Below are positions 39,888 to 48,649 of a DNA stretch of 64,000 bases, in pieces. Position 1 is the stretch's first letter, and each line of letters starts with the position of its first letter. A program made the position numbers and the translations under genes. This DNA is from an uncultured Lachnospiraceae bacterium (GTDB lineage: Bacteria; Bacillota; Clostridia; Lachnospirales; Lachnospiraceae), in NCBI GenBank assembly GCA_900548905.1, contig URMK01000005.1, positions 1 to 64,000 on the forward strand, written 5' to 3'. The notes under the pieces were generated by a model. The model ran no database searches. It was not told the origin of the DNA and saw only the letters and a list, made by a program, of their open reading frames with translations.

Positions 39888-41222
39888 TTATACAATCCCC
39901 TGTGCGGTCATGGCCGTTGCAACCTTTTCAAAGCCTGCAATATTGGCGCCTGCCACATAGTTTCCATCCATGCCGTAACGCTTAGCGGCGTCATCCAGAT
40001 TATGGAAGATATTAACCATGATTCCCTGCAGCCTGCTGTCCACTTCTTCAAAGCTCCAGCTGAGACGTTCGCTGTTCTGGCTCATTTCCAGAGCGGAGGT
40101 AGCTACGCCGCCGGCGTTTGCCGCTTTTCCGGGAACGAAAAGGACACCGTTCTTCTGCAGATACTCGGTAGCTTCCAGGGTGGTGGGCATATTAGCCCCT
40201 TCGCACACAGCCTTCACGCCGTTTGCAACCAGGCCTTCCGCATCGGAAAGGAGAAGTTCATTCTGGGTGGCGCAGGGAAGGGCGATGTCAACCTTGACAC
40301 TCCATACGCCTTTGCCGGAATGGTATTCCGCATTGGGCCTGTAGTTCAGGTAATCGGATACTCTTGCGCGTTTCACTTCCTTAATTTCCTTCAGCACTGC
40401 TAGATCAATCCCTTCCGGATCATATATCCAGCCGGTGGAATCGGAGCAGGTCACAACCTTGGCTCCCATCTGCTGTGCTTTCTGGATAGCATAGATCGCC
40501 ACGTTTCCGGATCCGGACACAGCGATGGTCTTTCCTGCAATATCAATCCCATTGCATTTGAGCATTTCTTTTGTCATGTATAACAGGCCGTAACCCGTTG
40601 CTTCGGTTCTTGCCAGGGATCCGCCGTAGGTCAGACCCTTTCCGGTAAGGACGCCTTCATATACATTGCGTATTCTCTTATACTGTCCATACATGTATCC
40701 GATTTCCCTTGCGCCGGTCCCGATATCGCCGGCCGGAACATCGGTATCTGCTCCGATATGTCTGTAAAGCTCCGTCATGAAGCTCTGGCAGAAGGCCATA
40801 ACCTCCCTGTCGGATTTTCCTTTCGGATCAAAGTCGGAACCACCCTTGCCGCCGCCGATAGGAAGGCCGGTCAGAGAGTTTTTAAACACCTGTTCGAAAC
40901 CAAGGAATTTGATAATACCCAGGTTAACAGAAGGATGCAGGCGCAAGCCTCCCTTGTAAGGTCCGATGGCGCTGTTAAACTGAACACGGAAGCCGGTATT
41001 AACCTGAACCTGTCCCTTATCATCCACCCAGGGAATACGGAACATTATCTGTCTTTCCGGATTAACGAGTCTTTCCAGCAACGCATCTTTTCTGTAAGCT
41101 TCCTCATTGGCTTCCACCACTACTCTGAGGGATTCCAGAACTTCTTTAACTGCCTGATGGAATTCAGGCTGTGCAGGGTTTTTCTCAATCACCTGCGCAA
41201 TGACCTCGTCTACATATGACAT
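39888..41222 (-). CDS. gdhA: NADP-type glutamate dehydrogenase
   Basis: A 444-residue enzyme that interconverts 2-oxoglutarate plus ammonia and glutamate. The substrate domain contains GPYKGGLRLHPSVNLGIIKFL and the catalytic stretch LPIGGGKGGSDFDPKGKSD; the nucleotide domain has VSGSGNVAIYAIQKAQQMG. Length and the PAGDIGTGAREIGYMYGQY motif fit the bacterial hexameric NADP-preferring group, although cofactor choice is inferred. It is monocistronic, with its own promoter, a leader containing an intrinsic-terminator-like hairpin, and a terminator. Confidence 0.95.
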   Translation of the reverse strand: MSYVDEVIAQVIEKNPAQPEFHQAVKEVLESLRVVVEANEEAYRKDALLERLVNPERQIMFRIPWVDDKGQVQVNTGFRVQFNSAIGPYKGGLRLHPSVNLGIIKFLGFEQVFKNSLTGLPIGGGKGGSDFDPKGKSDREVMAFCQSFMTELYRHIGADTDVPAGDIGTGAREIGYMYGQYKRIRNVYEGVLTGKGLTYGGSLARTEATGYGLLYMTKEMLKCNGIDIAGKTIAVSGSGNVAIYAIQKAQQMGAKVVTCSDSTGWIYDPEGIDLAVLKEIKEVKRARVSDYLNYRPNAEYHSGKGVWSVKVDIALPCATQNELLLSDAEGLVANGVKAVCEGANMPTTLEATEYLQKNGVLFVPGKAANAGGVATSALEMSQNSERLSWSFEEVDSRLQGIMVNIFHNLDDAAKRYGMDGNYVAGANIAGFEKVATAMTAQGIV

Positions 41223-41252
41223 GTGTGATTCCTCCTTAATTGTTTTTTAGCA

Positions 41253-41310
41253 TAAAAAATGCCCAGGACAGATTACTGCTGACCTGAGCACTCCAGACGG
41301 CTTTGTCCGG
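41253..41310 (-). promoter_or_regulatory. Attenuator-like leader of gdhA
   Basis: Between the gdhA promoter and start codon the minus strand folds as one hairpin (CCGGAC, six bases, GTCTGG) followed by a terminator-like hairpin (TGCTCAGG pairing with CCTGGGCA, inner CAG-TAAT-CTG) and six T residues (plus A run 41254-41259), about 30 bases before the start codon. It looks like transcription attenuation. The known class is not recognised. Confidence 0.6.
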
Positions 41311-41314
41311 CTAT

Positions 41315-41343
41315 ATTATATAATGGATAAAGCCTGCATGCAA
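41315..41343 (-). promoter_or_regulatory. Promoter of gdhA
   Basis: Minus-strand TTGCAT (41338-41343), 17-bp spacer and TATAAT (41315-41320). Confidence 0.85.
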
Positions 41344-41389
41344 GTACTTTATTACGTTAACTTGACGAAATTTGCCAAAAAACACCTTA

Positions 41390-41821
41390 TTATAGATACT
41401 TTTTCAGCTTTTCAATGGTTTCTTCTTCAAAATCCATGAGCTCGCGGGCCAGCTCCATGCTTTCATTCCCTGCATTTCCAAAGTGGTTCAGGGCTTTCCA
41501 CATACTCGTCAGCCCTCTGCTGCTTCCCTTTATCATAAGCTCCGCTATATGGCTGGTGCTGGTGTTGAGAAGCGTATTGGCCTGTATGCTGCCTTTCAGC
41601 ATCAGATCCGATACGCCGTTCGCCTGGTAGTTCTCCCCTCTTCCTTCCAGCATTTCACGCCGGGCCTTGTCCCTGAGCTCCGAGTATTTTAATTCCTGCC
41701 TGCTCAGCTGCAAAGCAAAGGCATCATCGGACAGCTTTGGGGATAAAGTTTCGATCGCTTTGATTCCCATTTCCGCATTTTTTTGAATTTCTTTATAAAT
41801 TGCCGCATCATCACCGCGCAT
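41390..41821 (-). CDS. Conserved-looking helical protein, unknown
   Basis: A 143-residue, almost wholly alpha-helical cytoplasmic protein without signal peptide or membrane segment. Charged heptad-like regions (IYKEIQKNAEMGIKAIETL, LQLSRQELKYSELRDKAR) flank a central less charged stretch (LMLKGSIQANTLLNTSTSHI) and the C-terminus is acidic then basic (ELMDFEEETIEKLKKYL). I chose the ATG at 41821 because of a GGGAGG site; a reading to 41902 would run into the terminator of the upstream gene. I do not recognise the family. Neighbours (gdhA, SH3 protein) give no functional clue. Confidence 0.75.
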   Translation of the reverse strand: MRGDDAAIYKEIQKNAEMGIKAIETLSPKLSDDAFALQLSRQELKYSELRDKARREMLEGRGENYQANGVSDLMLKGSIQANTLLNTSTSHIAELMIKGSSRGLTSMWKALNHFGNAGNESMELARELMDFEEETIEKLKKYL

Positions 41822-41871
41822 CTTTTCTGCCTCCCTTCGCCGGTTGAACAAAAGCCAGACATCTTTATGTT

Positions 41872-41915
41872 CAAAAAAACCGGGAATACTTTTATTATAC
41901 AAAGTATTCCCGGTT
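41872..41915 (-). terminator. Terminator of SH3-domain protein gene
   Basis: AACCGGGAATACTTT (41878-41892) and AAAGTATTCCCGGTT (41901-41915) pair perfectly over 15 bp; the minus strand continues with seven T residues in all (plus A run 41873-41879). Confidence 0.95.
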
Positions 41916-41970
41916 CATGGGTTCCTTATTCCGATGTCTTTCACAAACATCTGACATGCTTATTTTCTGT

Positions 41971-43317
41971 TTACTTTAAAATGTCCGTTTTGATATATCC
42001 GGTTTCACCCTTAAACTTAACTTTAGTCCAGCCGTCCGCCTGTTTCATCAGGATTTCCACTTCATCACCGTAGTATCCCACACCAAGCCTGTCCGCCGTC
42101 TCACTTGCCGATTTACGGATATTTACAGTAGTGGTCAGACGGTATGTTCCGCTGGCAGGCACCTCCACGGAAGACGCTCCGTCACCTGCACCGGGGGCCG
42201 AAACAGAATTGTCCGTACTGCTGTTTCCTGCCGCTTCCTGATCTCCTGCATTCGGGGTATCCTCCGCCGGTTCATTCTCTGCCGGGGATTCCTCTGCAGG
42301 CTCCAGAAATTCAGATTTTATAAACGCTTCCTGCCCGTCAAATTCAATCTTAGACCAGCCGTTTGCACGGCTTTCCAAAAGAGCGAACTCTTCTCCCACC
42401 TGGGCTTTGCCGAGGCTGTCCGCCGTCTCACTGTCCGATTTGCGGATATTCACCACATCCGTAGCCTTCACACGGGATGCGGTCTGCGCTTCTCCGGCAT
42501 CAGCCGGCTGTTCGGCAGCGGCCTCTTCTGCCGTTTCTGTCTGAACGGCTGTCTCCGCTTCCGCAAGGGCATCACCCACCGCAGTCTTCAGACTCTCTGA
42601 AAGCTCCGTGAGGAAAGCCGCCAACTCTTCATTCTGGGTAACCGCCTCGTTATATTCCACCTGAACCCGGTTAAACAGATCCACCACATCATCCTGCTTG
42701 GTTACGTTCGTCCGGTACTCCTTCATGGATTCGTCTTCCGAGCAGTCATGGATGTAATAGCTTCCATCGTCCTTCTTGCACACAATATAAGTATTAAGCC
42801 CGGTAACCTTCTGTTCTATGTCACGGAACTTGGCATAGTAGGTAACGTAAACCACATAGGAATCGGCTTCCGGCCCCGGCTTGGTATAGCAGTTAATATC
42901 ATCATAGCTTTCCAGGTATTTGCTCTTTTCCTGTATCCGGAGCAATTCGGCCTGGTCCGAATAATCCTTCAGGGAATTAATGGTATCGATATCTCCTGAT
43001 GCCGCCGCCTGATAATATTTTTCCATCAGGGCATTGACTTCGGGGTTTGCATTTTCTTCCAGAGGCACATCAGGCACCGCTGTCTCCGTCTGTGTTTCCG
43101 GAGATTCCGCGGGCTGGGCTTCGGCCTGCAGGTTTTTATTTTTACCGGTATTGCTTCCAATCAGGGATCCGAGCAGAATGCCGATTCCCAGAAGCACAAC
43201 TGCAATCACTACGATAACAGCCAGCGATTTCTTGTTCTTTTTCAGCAGTTCCAAAAACTCATTGGGGGTACCCTCCGGTTTGGAGGTTTCCTTTTTATCT
43301 TTTTGTTCTTCGCTCAA
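41971..43317 (-). CDS. Membrane-anchored protein with two bacterial SH3 domains
   Basis: A 448-residue protein with a cytoplasmic N-terminal 30 residues, one membrane helix (SLAVIVVIAVVLLGIGILLGSLIG), an extracytoplasmic NTF2-like domain (about 85-205; VNALMEKYYQAAASGDIDTI), an acidic linker, and two SH3_3 domains (about 285-345 and 390-448), each with VNIRKSDSETADSLG or VNIRKSASETADRLG and a WxKIEF/WTKVKF motif. It probably binds peptidoglycan. I infer a TTG start at 43317 (protein begins MSEEQKDKK) because AAGG is seven bases upstream; the GTG two codons earlier sits on the ribosome-binding site. Confidence 0.85.
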   Translation of the reverse strand: MSEEQKDKKETSKPEGTPNEFLELLKKNKKSLAVIVVIAVVLLGIGILLGSLIGSNTGKNKNLQAEAQPAESPETQTETAVPDVPLEENANPEVNALMEKYYQAAASGDIDTINSLKDYSDQAELLRIQEKSKYLESYDDINCYTKPGPEADSYVVYVTYYAKFRDIEQKVTGLNTYIVCKKDDGSYYIHDCSEDESMKEYRTNVTKQDDVVDLFNRVQVEYNEAVTQNEELAAFLTELSESLKTAVGDALAEAETAVQTETAEEAAAEQPADAGEAQTASRVKATDVVNIRKSDSETADSLGKAQVGEEFALLESRANGWSKIEFDGQEAFIKSEFLEPAEESPAENEPAEDTPNAGDQEAAGNSSTDNSVSAPGAGDGASSVEVPASGTYRLTTTVNIRKSASETADRLGVGYYGDEVEILMKQADGWTKVKFKGETGYIKTDILK

Positions 43318-43417
43318 TATCACACCTTCATTCTTAATACAAAAACCGTAAAATTCTCATCCGCCACCGGGCCGGCATACGTTCCCCGGAGGGAAATATA
43401 TGCCAGAGTGACACAAA

Positions 43418-43489
43418 TGCACCCGACAGGAATCGAACCTGCATTAAAGGCGTCGGAGGCCTCCGTTCTATCCATTAGACTACGGGTGC
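43418..43489 (-). tRNA. tRNA-Arg (anticodon CCG)
   Basis: A 72-base cloverleaf: acceptor GCACCCG/CGGGTGC with discriminator A, anticodon stem GAGGC/GCCTT with loop CTCCGAC (anticodon CCG, reading CGG), and T arm GCAGG-TTCGATT-CCTGT. CCA is not encoded. It is a single tRNA gene between the SH3 and DUF5688 genes. Confidence 0.95.
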
Positions 43490-43636
43490 ATAAGCATATG
43501 GTGATGCACTGGTTAATTATTACAAACTTGTTACATGCATCGCTCTGACATATATTAGCATAACTTTCCCCGGATGTCCAGACCACATTTTGGAAAAAAA
43601 AGATTTTTTAGATCATTTTAAGAAATAATCAGAATA

Positions 43637-44626
43637 TCAAAGAATAGTTATCCTGCCGTTTTCGCGGCAAAAATAATAGACATTATCGGATAAAAGTTCC
43701 TCCTGCGGCACATTCTGGCCGTTCACCTCGCGCACCATGTCATACAGGTGCTCTTTATTTTCCGCTCCCGTATCTGCCAGCAGAATAACCTCATGCACGG
43801 AACTGGGAAAAATAAAGAAATCATGGCCGAATTCAGCGGCGTATTTTGCCAGCACCTCCGGATACAGGACAGATGCGGCGCCATAAAAATGTTGTTTATT
43901 TGTCAGTATATACATCTTCCTTTCCGAATTTTCCCTTTTCGGCCATCCCGATAGAAATTCCGCAACGCCGTCCAGGACAGCCAGGCAGTCGTCCTCGTCC
44001 TCCTCAGTGTTTTCCGTTTCCGCGTTTTCCGCCATCCGGTCCTGCACGGCCTTCCGGATGATGTCGAACATAAAATCATCCATGGAGGAAATCTCCGGAG
44101 GAAGTATCCTCGGCATATTTTCCAGAGCATCCTGCCAGAGCTGTTCCTCCGTCACCTGCCACATATCCGTATGGCTTTCATTAATCAGGATACAGGCGCA
44201 GCCCATCCGGTCGCTCATCAGGATACAGCAGTAAACGACGGCCAGATCCATGAACTTCCTGCAGGGAAGATTATCCAGCAGCTGCCTGTTCTTCTCATAA
44301 TTAATCAGCCGGCACGCCAGCTTAGGCTTTACCCTTGCGTATTCATGAAAAAAGTCCATATTCAGATCCGGCTCCGGTTTATTTTCTTCATACACCTGGC
44401 AGATCCGGCGGATAATTTCACTGAAGGGTTTCCCCTGGCCGTATTCCTCATAGAGCCCGTTCAGATAGATAGTGGATGCCACATCGCTTTCATCATTCAT
44501 GAAGATCAGGCCGCTCAGGGTCACGCCGTTATTCTTCAGCACATTGCTCACCGTCAGGTGGATTTTATCACCAAAATAAGCCTGTACGGCATTTTTAACT
44601 TTTTCCAGAAACTTATCAAATTCCAT
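43637..44626 (-). CDS. DUF5688-family protein
   Basis: A 329-residue soluble protein. The N-terminal EFDKFLEKVKNAVQAYFGDKI, then KNNGVTLSGLIFMNDESDVASTIYLNGLYEEYGQG, is the recognisable pattern of DUF5688, a family I associate with Lachnospiraceae and relatives, often in several copies per genome. The C-terminal half contains YILTNKQHFYGAASVLYPEVLAKYAAEFG and SSVHEVILLAD, which superficially resemble a peptidase-like fold but lack a clear HExxH. Function is unknown. I chose the ATG at 44626 because of an AGAGG site and the family start; a reading to 44725 runs into the efp terminator. Confidence 0.8.
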   Translation of the reverse strand: MEFDKFLEKVKNAVQAYFGDKIHLTVSNVLKNNGVTLSGLIFMNDESDVASTIYLNGLYEEYGQGKPFSEIIRRICQVYEENKPEPDLNMDFFHEYARVKPKLACRLINYEKNRQLLDNLPCRKFMDLAVVYCCILMSDRMGCACILINESHTDMWQVTEEQLWQDALENMPRILPPEISSMDDFMFDIIRKAVQDRMAENAETENTEEDEDDCLAVLDGVAEFLSGWPKRENSERKMYILTNKQHFYGAASVLYPEVLAKYAAEFGHDFFIFPSSVHEVILLADTGAENKEHLYDMVREVNGQNVPQEELLSDNVYYFCRENGRITIL

Positions 44627-44698
44627 TTCTTTTCCTCTCTTTACCTTGTTATAAGGCAACAGTCTTCCCCGAATCCGCTTTTTTCTTCCCCATATCAA

Positions 44699-44744
44699 TA
44701 AAAAAGACAATGAAAACTCTGCCAAGCAGAAATCTCATTGTCTT
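44699..44744 (-). terminator. Terminator of efp
   Basis: AAGACAATGA (44703-44712) and TCATTGTCTT (44734-44743), with an inner TCTGC/GCAGA hairpin, followed on the minus strand by T residues. Confidence 0.88.
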
Positions 44745-44776
44745 ATAGGCTAATAATAGAATTATGCCTGTCCGTA

Positions 44777-45334
44777 TTATGCTCTGGAAAGATAGTCGCC
44801 AGTTCTGGTGTCAATTTTAATTCTGTCACCCTGGTTTACGAACAGAGGCACATATACAACAGCTCCGGTTTCAACAGTAGCGGGTTTGGACGCACCTGTA
44901 GCGGTATCCCCCTTGAATCCAGGTTCTGTCTCGGTAATCTCCAACTCTACGAAAAGCGGAGGTTCAACTGCAAAAACATTCCCGTTGTGGGAACATACCT
45001 TGCAGACTTCATTTTCCTTTACGAATTTTAATGTATCTCCAACCGTTTCAGAATTCAGGGCTACCTGATCATAGGTTTCCATATCCATAAAAGTAAATAA
45101 ATCACCGTCAGAATATAAATACTGCATATCTTTTCTATCAATACGTGCCTGCGGGAATTTTTCAGTGGGCCGGAAGGTCTTCTCTACCACTCCTCCGTTA
45201 ATGATATTCTTCAGCTTTGTCCGGACAAAAGCAGCGCCTTTACCAGGCTTAACATGCTGAAACTCAATTATCTGAAAAATATTGTTATCTAATTCAATCG
45301 TAATACCATTTCTGAAATCACCTGCAGAAATCAT
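44777..45334 (-). CDS. efp: Translation elongation factor P
   Basis: A 185-residue EF-P with three beta-barrel domains. The tip loop of domain I reads HVKPGKGAAFVRTKL, with the modifiable Lys at residue 32; the C-terminal OB domain ends KIDTRTGDYLSRA, close to the family signature. It relieves ribosome stalling at polyproline. The gene follows yqeG-aroE-aroK-aroQ and may share their transcript. The ATG at 45334 has an AGGAGG site. Confidence 0.96.
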   Translation of the reverse strand: MISAGDFRNGITIELDNNIFQIIEFQHVKPGKGAAFVRTKLKNIINGGVVEKTFRPTEKFPQARIDRKDMQYLYSDGDLFTFMDMETYDQVALNSETVGDTLKFVKENEVCKVCSHNGNVFAVEPPLFVELEITETEPGFKGDTATGASKPATVETGAVVYVPLFVNQGDRIKIDTRTGDYLSRA

Positions 45335-45412
45335 AAAAAATCTTCCTCCTAAATTTTCGCGTTTAATTCCTTACTAGTTTATAATAAAATTTCTCTTTTT
45401 TCAACTGTTTTT

Positions 45413-45898
45413 TTACAGAATCTGCTTTTCCCCGAATTCCGGGTTACCAATTACGGCCCTTTGCGCCTGCCGTCCTGCAAGAATGAAGTCAATGGCCTGG
45501 AGGTAGCCGTCCAGCCCCTGGCCGTAAATCTGTTTGTCGCAGGCCGGAGCCGTGACCGATATTTTGCGGAACTCTTCCCGTTTGGTGATATCGGAAATGT
45601 GGATCTCCACCTTGGGTACCGTAATGCTGGAAAGGGCATCCCGTATGGCATAGCTGTAATGGGTAAACGCGCCCGGATTGATGACGATTCCCTCCGTGCC
45701 GTCAAAATAGGCTTCCTGCAGCCTGTCAATAATGGCGCCTTCATGATTGCTCTGGAACACGGTCACCCGGCTGCCCGTTTCTTTTCCCTTCTCTTCAAGA
45801 AGCTTCAAAAGGTAATTATAATCCTGATTTCCGTAAATCGCTTTTTCCCGGATTCCCAAAAAATTTAAATTAGGGCCGTTAATCACAAGAATTTTCAT
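45413..45898 (-). CDS. aroQ: Type II 3-dehydroquinate dehydratase
   Basis: A 161-residue enzyme of the shikimate pathway that dehydrates 3-dehydroquinate. The start MKILVINGPNLNFLGIREKAIYG carries the catalytic Tyr and Arg loop; FQSNHEGAIIDRLQEA and GIVINPGAFTHYSYAIRDAL, then VEIHISDI, complete the active site. The gene begins inside the 3' end of aroK (about 20 bp overlap) with its GGAG site in aroK. A longer reading to 45973 is not supported by the family. The C-terminal 15 residues are an extra charged tail. Confidence 0.94.
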   Translation of the reverse strand: MKILVINGPNLNFLGIREKAIYGNQDYNYLLKLLEEKGKETGSRVTVFQSNHEGAIIDRLQEAYFDGTEGIVINPGAFTHYSYAIRDALSSITVPKVEIHISDITKREEFRKISVTAPACDKQIYGQGLDGYLQAIDFILAGRQAQRAVIGNPEFGEKQIL

Positions 45899-46433
45899 CC
45901 GCCGTCTCCTTTTCCCCGCCGACTCTGCCGGCAATTTCTCCGACAATCTCCTCAAAGTCTTTTCCGTCCACATCTACCGTTATATCCGCGGCCGCCTGGT
46001 AAACAGGGTTCCTTTCTTCCAGAAGCCTCCGGATTTCTTCCATAGGGTTCTCCTTGTGCAGAAGGGGGCGGGTATCGTCACCCTTCAACCGTTCCATGAC
46101 CGTTTCCGCGCGCACACGCAGAAAGACTACCTTCCCCAGTTCTTTCAGCAGCTTCCGGTTTTCCTCCCGCATGGGAAGTCCTCCCCCGGTGGAGATGATC
46201 TGTTCCCCTTCCGTTTCCAGAAGGCTTTTCAGCGCCGCCGTTTCCATTCCCCGGAACGCCTCTTCTCCCTGCCCGGCAAATATTTCAGAAATACTCCGGC
46301 CTTCTTCCTTTTCAATTAACCGGTCCGTATCCACCAGCTGCTGCCGCAGCCGGTAGGAAAGCCGGATTCCCACGGTGGTTTTCCCGCTTCCCATAAAACC
46401 TGTCAGAATAATGTTCCTTTTCCTGTCACTCAT
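45879..46433 (-). CDS. aroK: Shikimate kinase
   Basis: A 184-residue kinase that phosphorylates shikimate with ATP. Walker A is GFMGSGKTTVG near residue 12-20, the shikimate-binding Asp/Arg follow (DTDRLIEKEEGRSISEIF, EEAFRGMETAAL), then ISTGGGLPMREENR and the lid Arg (DDTRPLL). It overlaps aroE upstream and aroQ downstream, so three consecutive shikimate steps are made together. Confidence 0.95.
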   Translation of the reverse strand: MSDRKRNIILTGFMGSGKTTVGIRLSYRLRQQLVDTDRLIEKEEGRSISEIFAGQGEEAFRGMETAALKSLLETEGEQIISTGGGLPMREENRKLLKELGKVVFLRVRAETVMERLKGDDTRPLLHKENPMEEIRRLLEERNPVYQAAADITVDVDGKDFEEIVGEIAGRVGGEKETADENSCD

Positions 46434-47295
46434 GTTCTCCCAGTTCCTTTTTCATCTGTTCATAACAAAAGCCCGCATCCTCTTCCCTGACGGAAACACC
46501 GTTCCATAGTTCAAAGGCCTCCACGCCCTGAAACAATAGCATCTTCAGGCCGTTGCAGGCTTTTCCGCCGGCCTCTCTCACGAGGCGCATGAATTTTGTA
46601 TCCGCAGGACGGTAAATCAAATCGTATCCCGTATGTACCAGCCGGTAAAAACCGGGATCTTCGATAACCGCCTCCTGCGTATGGGGGGCGAGTCCCACGG
46701 AAGTTCCCTGGATCACCAGATATTTACGGGCAGGAAGCTGTTTCCAGCCGTTCAGTCCCATGGCACGGATGCAGCACCTCCCCGCCTTTTCGTTTACCTC
46801 CCCGGCGACCGCCTCCCCCTTTTCCAGGCTGCGGTTCAGAAGATATACCTGTTTTGCCCCGCGAAGAGCGCACAAAAAAGCCGCCGCCCGCGCCGCGCCG
46901 CCCGCCCCCAGCAGGATTACCTCCTCACCGGCTACCGGTATCCCTTCCGACAGAAGGGCCCTGTATAATCCGGACAAATCGGTATTATATCCGCAGAAGC
47001 CCTGTTCTGTCCTGACCAGGGTATTTACCGCACCGATACAGGAAGCCTCCCCGTCTATCCCGGATAAAAAGGGGATTACCGCGCTTTTGTGCGGCACCGT
47101 AACATTCACCCCGAGCAGGTTCAGCGCCCACGCGCCTTCAACGGCCTGACGTACCTGATCCCCTTCCACCAGGAATGGGACGTAGACCATATTGATGCCG
47201 CATCGCTTTGCCAGGGTATTATGGATGACTGGGGAAAGGGTATGCTCTACCGGGTTTCCCAAAAGGGCACAGGTTCTTGTTTTGCCGTCAATCAT
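46426..47295 (-). CDS. aroE: Shikimate dehydrogenase
   Basis: A 289-residue NADP enzyme that reduces 3-dehydroshikimate. Signatures: GNPVEHTLSPVIHNTLAK at the substrate site, LLGVNVTVPHKSAVIPFL with the catalytic Lys, GAVNTLV, and the dinucleotide-binding ILLGAGGAARAAAF. The start is the ATG at 47295 with GGAGG ahead. It overlaps yqeG by eight bases at its start and aroK at its end. Confidence 0.94.
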   Translation of the reverse strand: MIDGKTRTCALLGNPVEHTLSPVIHNTLAKRCGINMVYVPFLVEGDQVRQAVEGAWALNLLGVNVTVPHKSAVIPFLSGIDGEASCIGAVNTLVRTEQGFCGYNTDLSGLYRALLSEGIPVAGEEVILLGAGGAARAAAFLCALRGAKQVYLLNRSLEKGEAVAGEVNEKAGRCCIRAMGLNGWKQLPARKYLVIQGTSVGLAPHTQEAVIEDPGFYRLVHTGYDLIYRPADTKFMRLVREAGGKACNGLKMLLFQGVEAFELWNGVSVREEDAGFCYEQMKKELGEHE

Positions 47296-47809
47296 GCCGC
47301 TTTCCTCCTTCTGCCGCCCGTTTTTTCTTATAGTAATGCAGGACAATTCTCTCCAGATAACGCTTCAGCACTATCTGAATCTCCTCACGGGGATTAATCG
47401 GCTTCACCAGATAGCTGTAAAGCCCTGCTTTTCTTGCCCCCCACACATCGGTAAACAGCTGATCGCCCACAAAAAAGGTATTGACGTCGTCCGTTCCCAT
47501 CTTGTCCATCGCCCGTTCATAATTTTTGACGCCCGGCTTACCGGCCTTGTATATATAGTTCACATGAACCGCGTCGTTGAACATTTTCACCCGGGGTTCC
47601 TTATTATTAGAAAGCAGAAGGCATTCATAACCAATGCCCTTCAGCCGCTTAAAAAGTGCGATGCTTCTGTCATCTGCCGGCGCTCCGTGCGGCACAAGCG
47701 TATTATCAATATCAAATATAATACCTCTGTAGCCCTTTTTATACAGCCCCTCATAATCTATTACATAAGCACTTTCCACATAGCTGTCCGGATAAAACTT
47801 CTCAAACAT
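47288..47809 (-). CDS. yqeG: YqeG-type HAD-IIIA phosphatase
   Basis: A 173-residue HAD-family phosphatase. The nucleophile motif is GIIFDIDNTLVPHG, motif II is LLLSNNKEPRV, and the acidic motif is FVGDQLFTDVWGARKAG. YqeG-like enzymes dephosphorylate phosphatidylglycerol phosphate in some bacteria, and this gene is commonly linked to aroE in Firmicutes. The ATG at 47809 is chosen with GGGAG ahead. It is 50 bp after the peptide ABC transporter genes. Confidence 0.9.
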   Translation of the reverse strand: MFEKFYPDSYVESAYVIDYEGLYKKGYRGIIFDIDNTLVPHGAPADDRSIALFKRLKGIGYECLLLSNNKEPRVKMFNDAVHVNYIYKAGKPGVKNYERAMDKMGTDDVNTFFVGDQLFTDVWGARKAGLYSYLVKPINPREEIQIVLKRYLERIVLHYYKKKRAAEGGKRHD

Positions 47810-47859
47810 GGATTTTCTCCCTTTCTCAATTGGCAATAACTGCTGTGTGCCTTTTCCGT

Positions 47860-48648
47860 TCATACCGCCGGACCGGAGGAATCCGTTCCGGGGGACTCAA
47901 TTCCCGCCGCTTCCAGCAGGTTTTTCGTATAAGGATGTTTGGGATGGAAATAGACATCGTCCACATCCCCGCTTTCCACAATTTCCCCGTCCTTCATGAT
48001 CATAACCCGCTGACTCAACTGGTAAACCACACGCATATCGTGGGAAATAAAAAGGATGGCCAGGCCCATTTCCTTCTGTATACTCCTCAGCAGCGCGATG
48101 ACCTGCGCCTGTATCGTCACATCCAGAGCCGAAACCGGTTCATCCGCAATCAGAAGCCTGGGCGACAGCATCAGGCTTTCCGCGATACATACCCTCTGCC
48201 GCTGCCCGCCGGAAAGCTGCCGGGGATAGCGTTCCGCCTGTTTTTCATCAAGCCCCACCTTCTTCAGCATTTCCAGCACTTTCTCCCTGCGCTGCTGTTT
48301 GTTTAAATCCGTATTCAGCCGCAGAGGCTCCTCCAAAATCCAGCCCACCTTTTTTACCGGATTCAGGGAGCTGTAGGGATCCTGGAAAATCATCTGGGGA
48401 TGCAGGGATTTCTGGACGATAACCCCCTCATATTTGGGGATCAGCCCCAGCAATGCTTTGGAAAGCGTGGACTTTCCGCAGCCGCTCTCTCCCACCAGCC
48501 CCATAACCTCACCCTCCCGGATGGAAAAGGAAACACCCTTTAATACATCCAGATCCTTTTTGGGATGGAACAGGCCCCCTTCCTCCTGGGCATAGGAAAC
48601 ACGCAGATCTTTTACCATAAGAATATAATTTGTCTGTTTTTCTTCCAT
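47860..48648 (-). CDS. Peptide ABC transporter ATPase (DppF/OppF-like)
   Basis: A 262-residue ATPase. Walker A GESGCGKSTLSK, Q-loop IFQDPYSSLNP, signature QLSGGQRQRVCIAESL, Walker B LLIADEPVSALD and H-loop ISHDMRVV are all intact. It lacks the long C-terminal oligopeptide/dipeptide (HPY) region, ending soon after PKHPYTKNLLEAAG. It starts one base after the DppD-like gene. It is the last transporter gene of the first peptide cluster. Confidence 0.92.
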   Translation of the reverse strand: MEEKQTNYILMVKDLRVSYAQEEGGLFHPKKDLDVLKGVSFSIREGEVMGLVGESGCGKSTLSKALLGLIPKYEGVIVQKSLHPQMIFQDPYSSLNPVKKVGWILEEPLRLNTDLNKQQRREKVLEMLKKVGLDEKQAERYPRQLSGGQRQRVCIAESLMLSPRLLIADEPVSALDVTIQAQVIALLRSIQKEMGLAILFISHDMRVVYQLSQRVMIMKDGEIVESGDVDDVYFHPKHPYTKNLLEAAGIESPGTDSSGPAV

Positions 48649-48649
48649 T

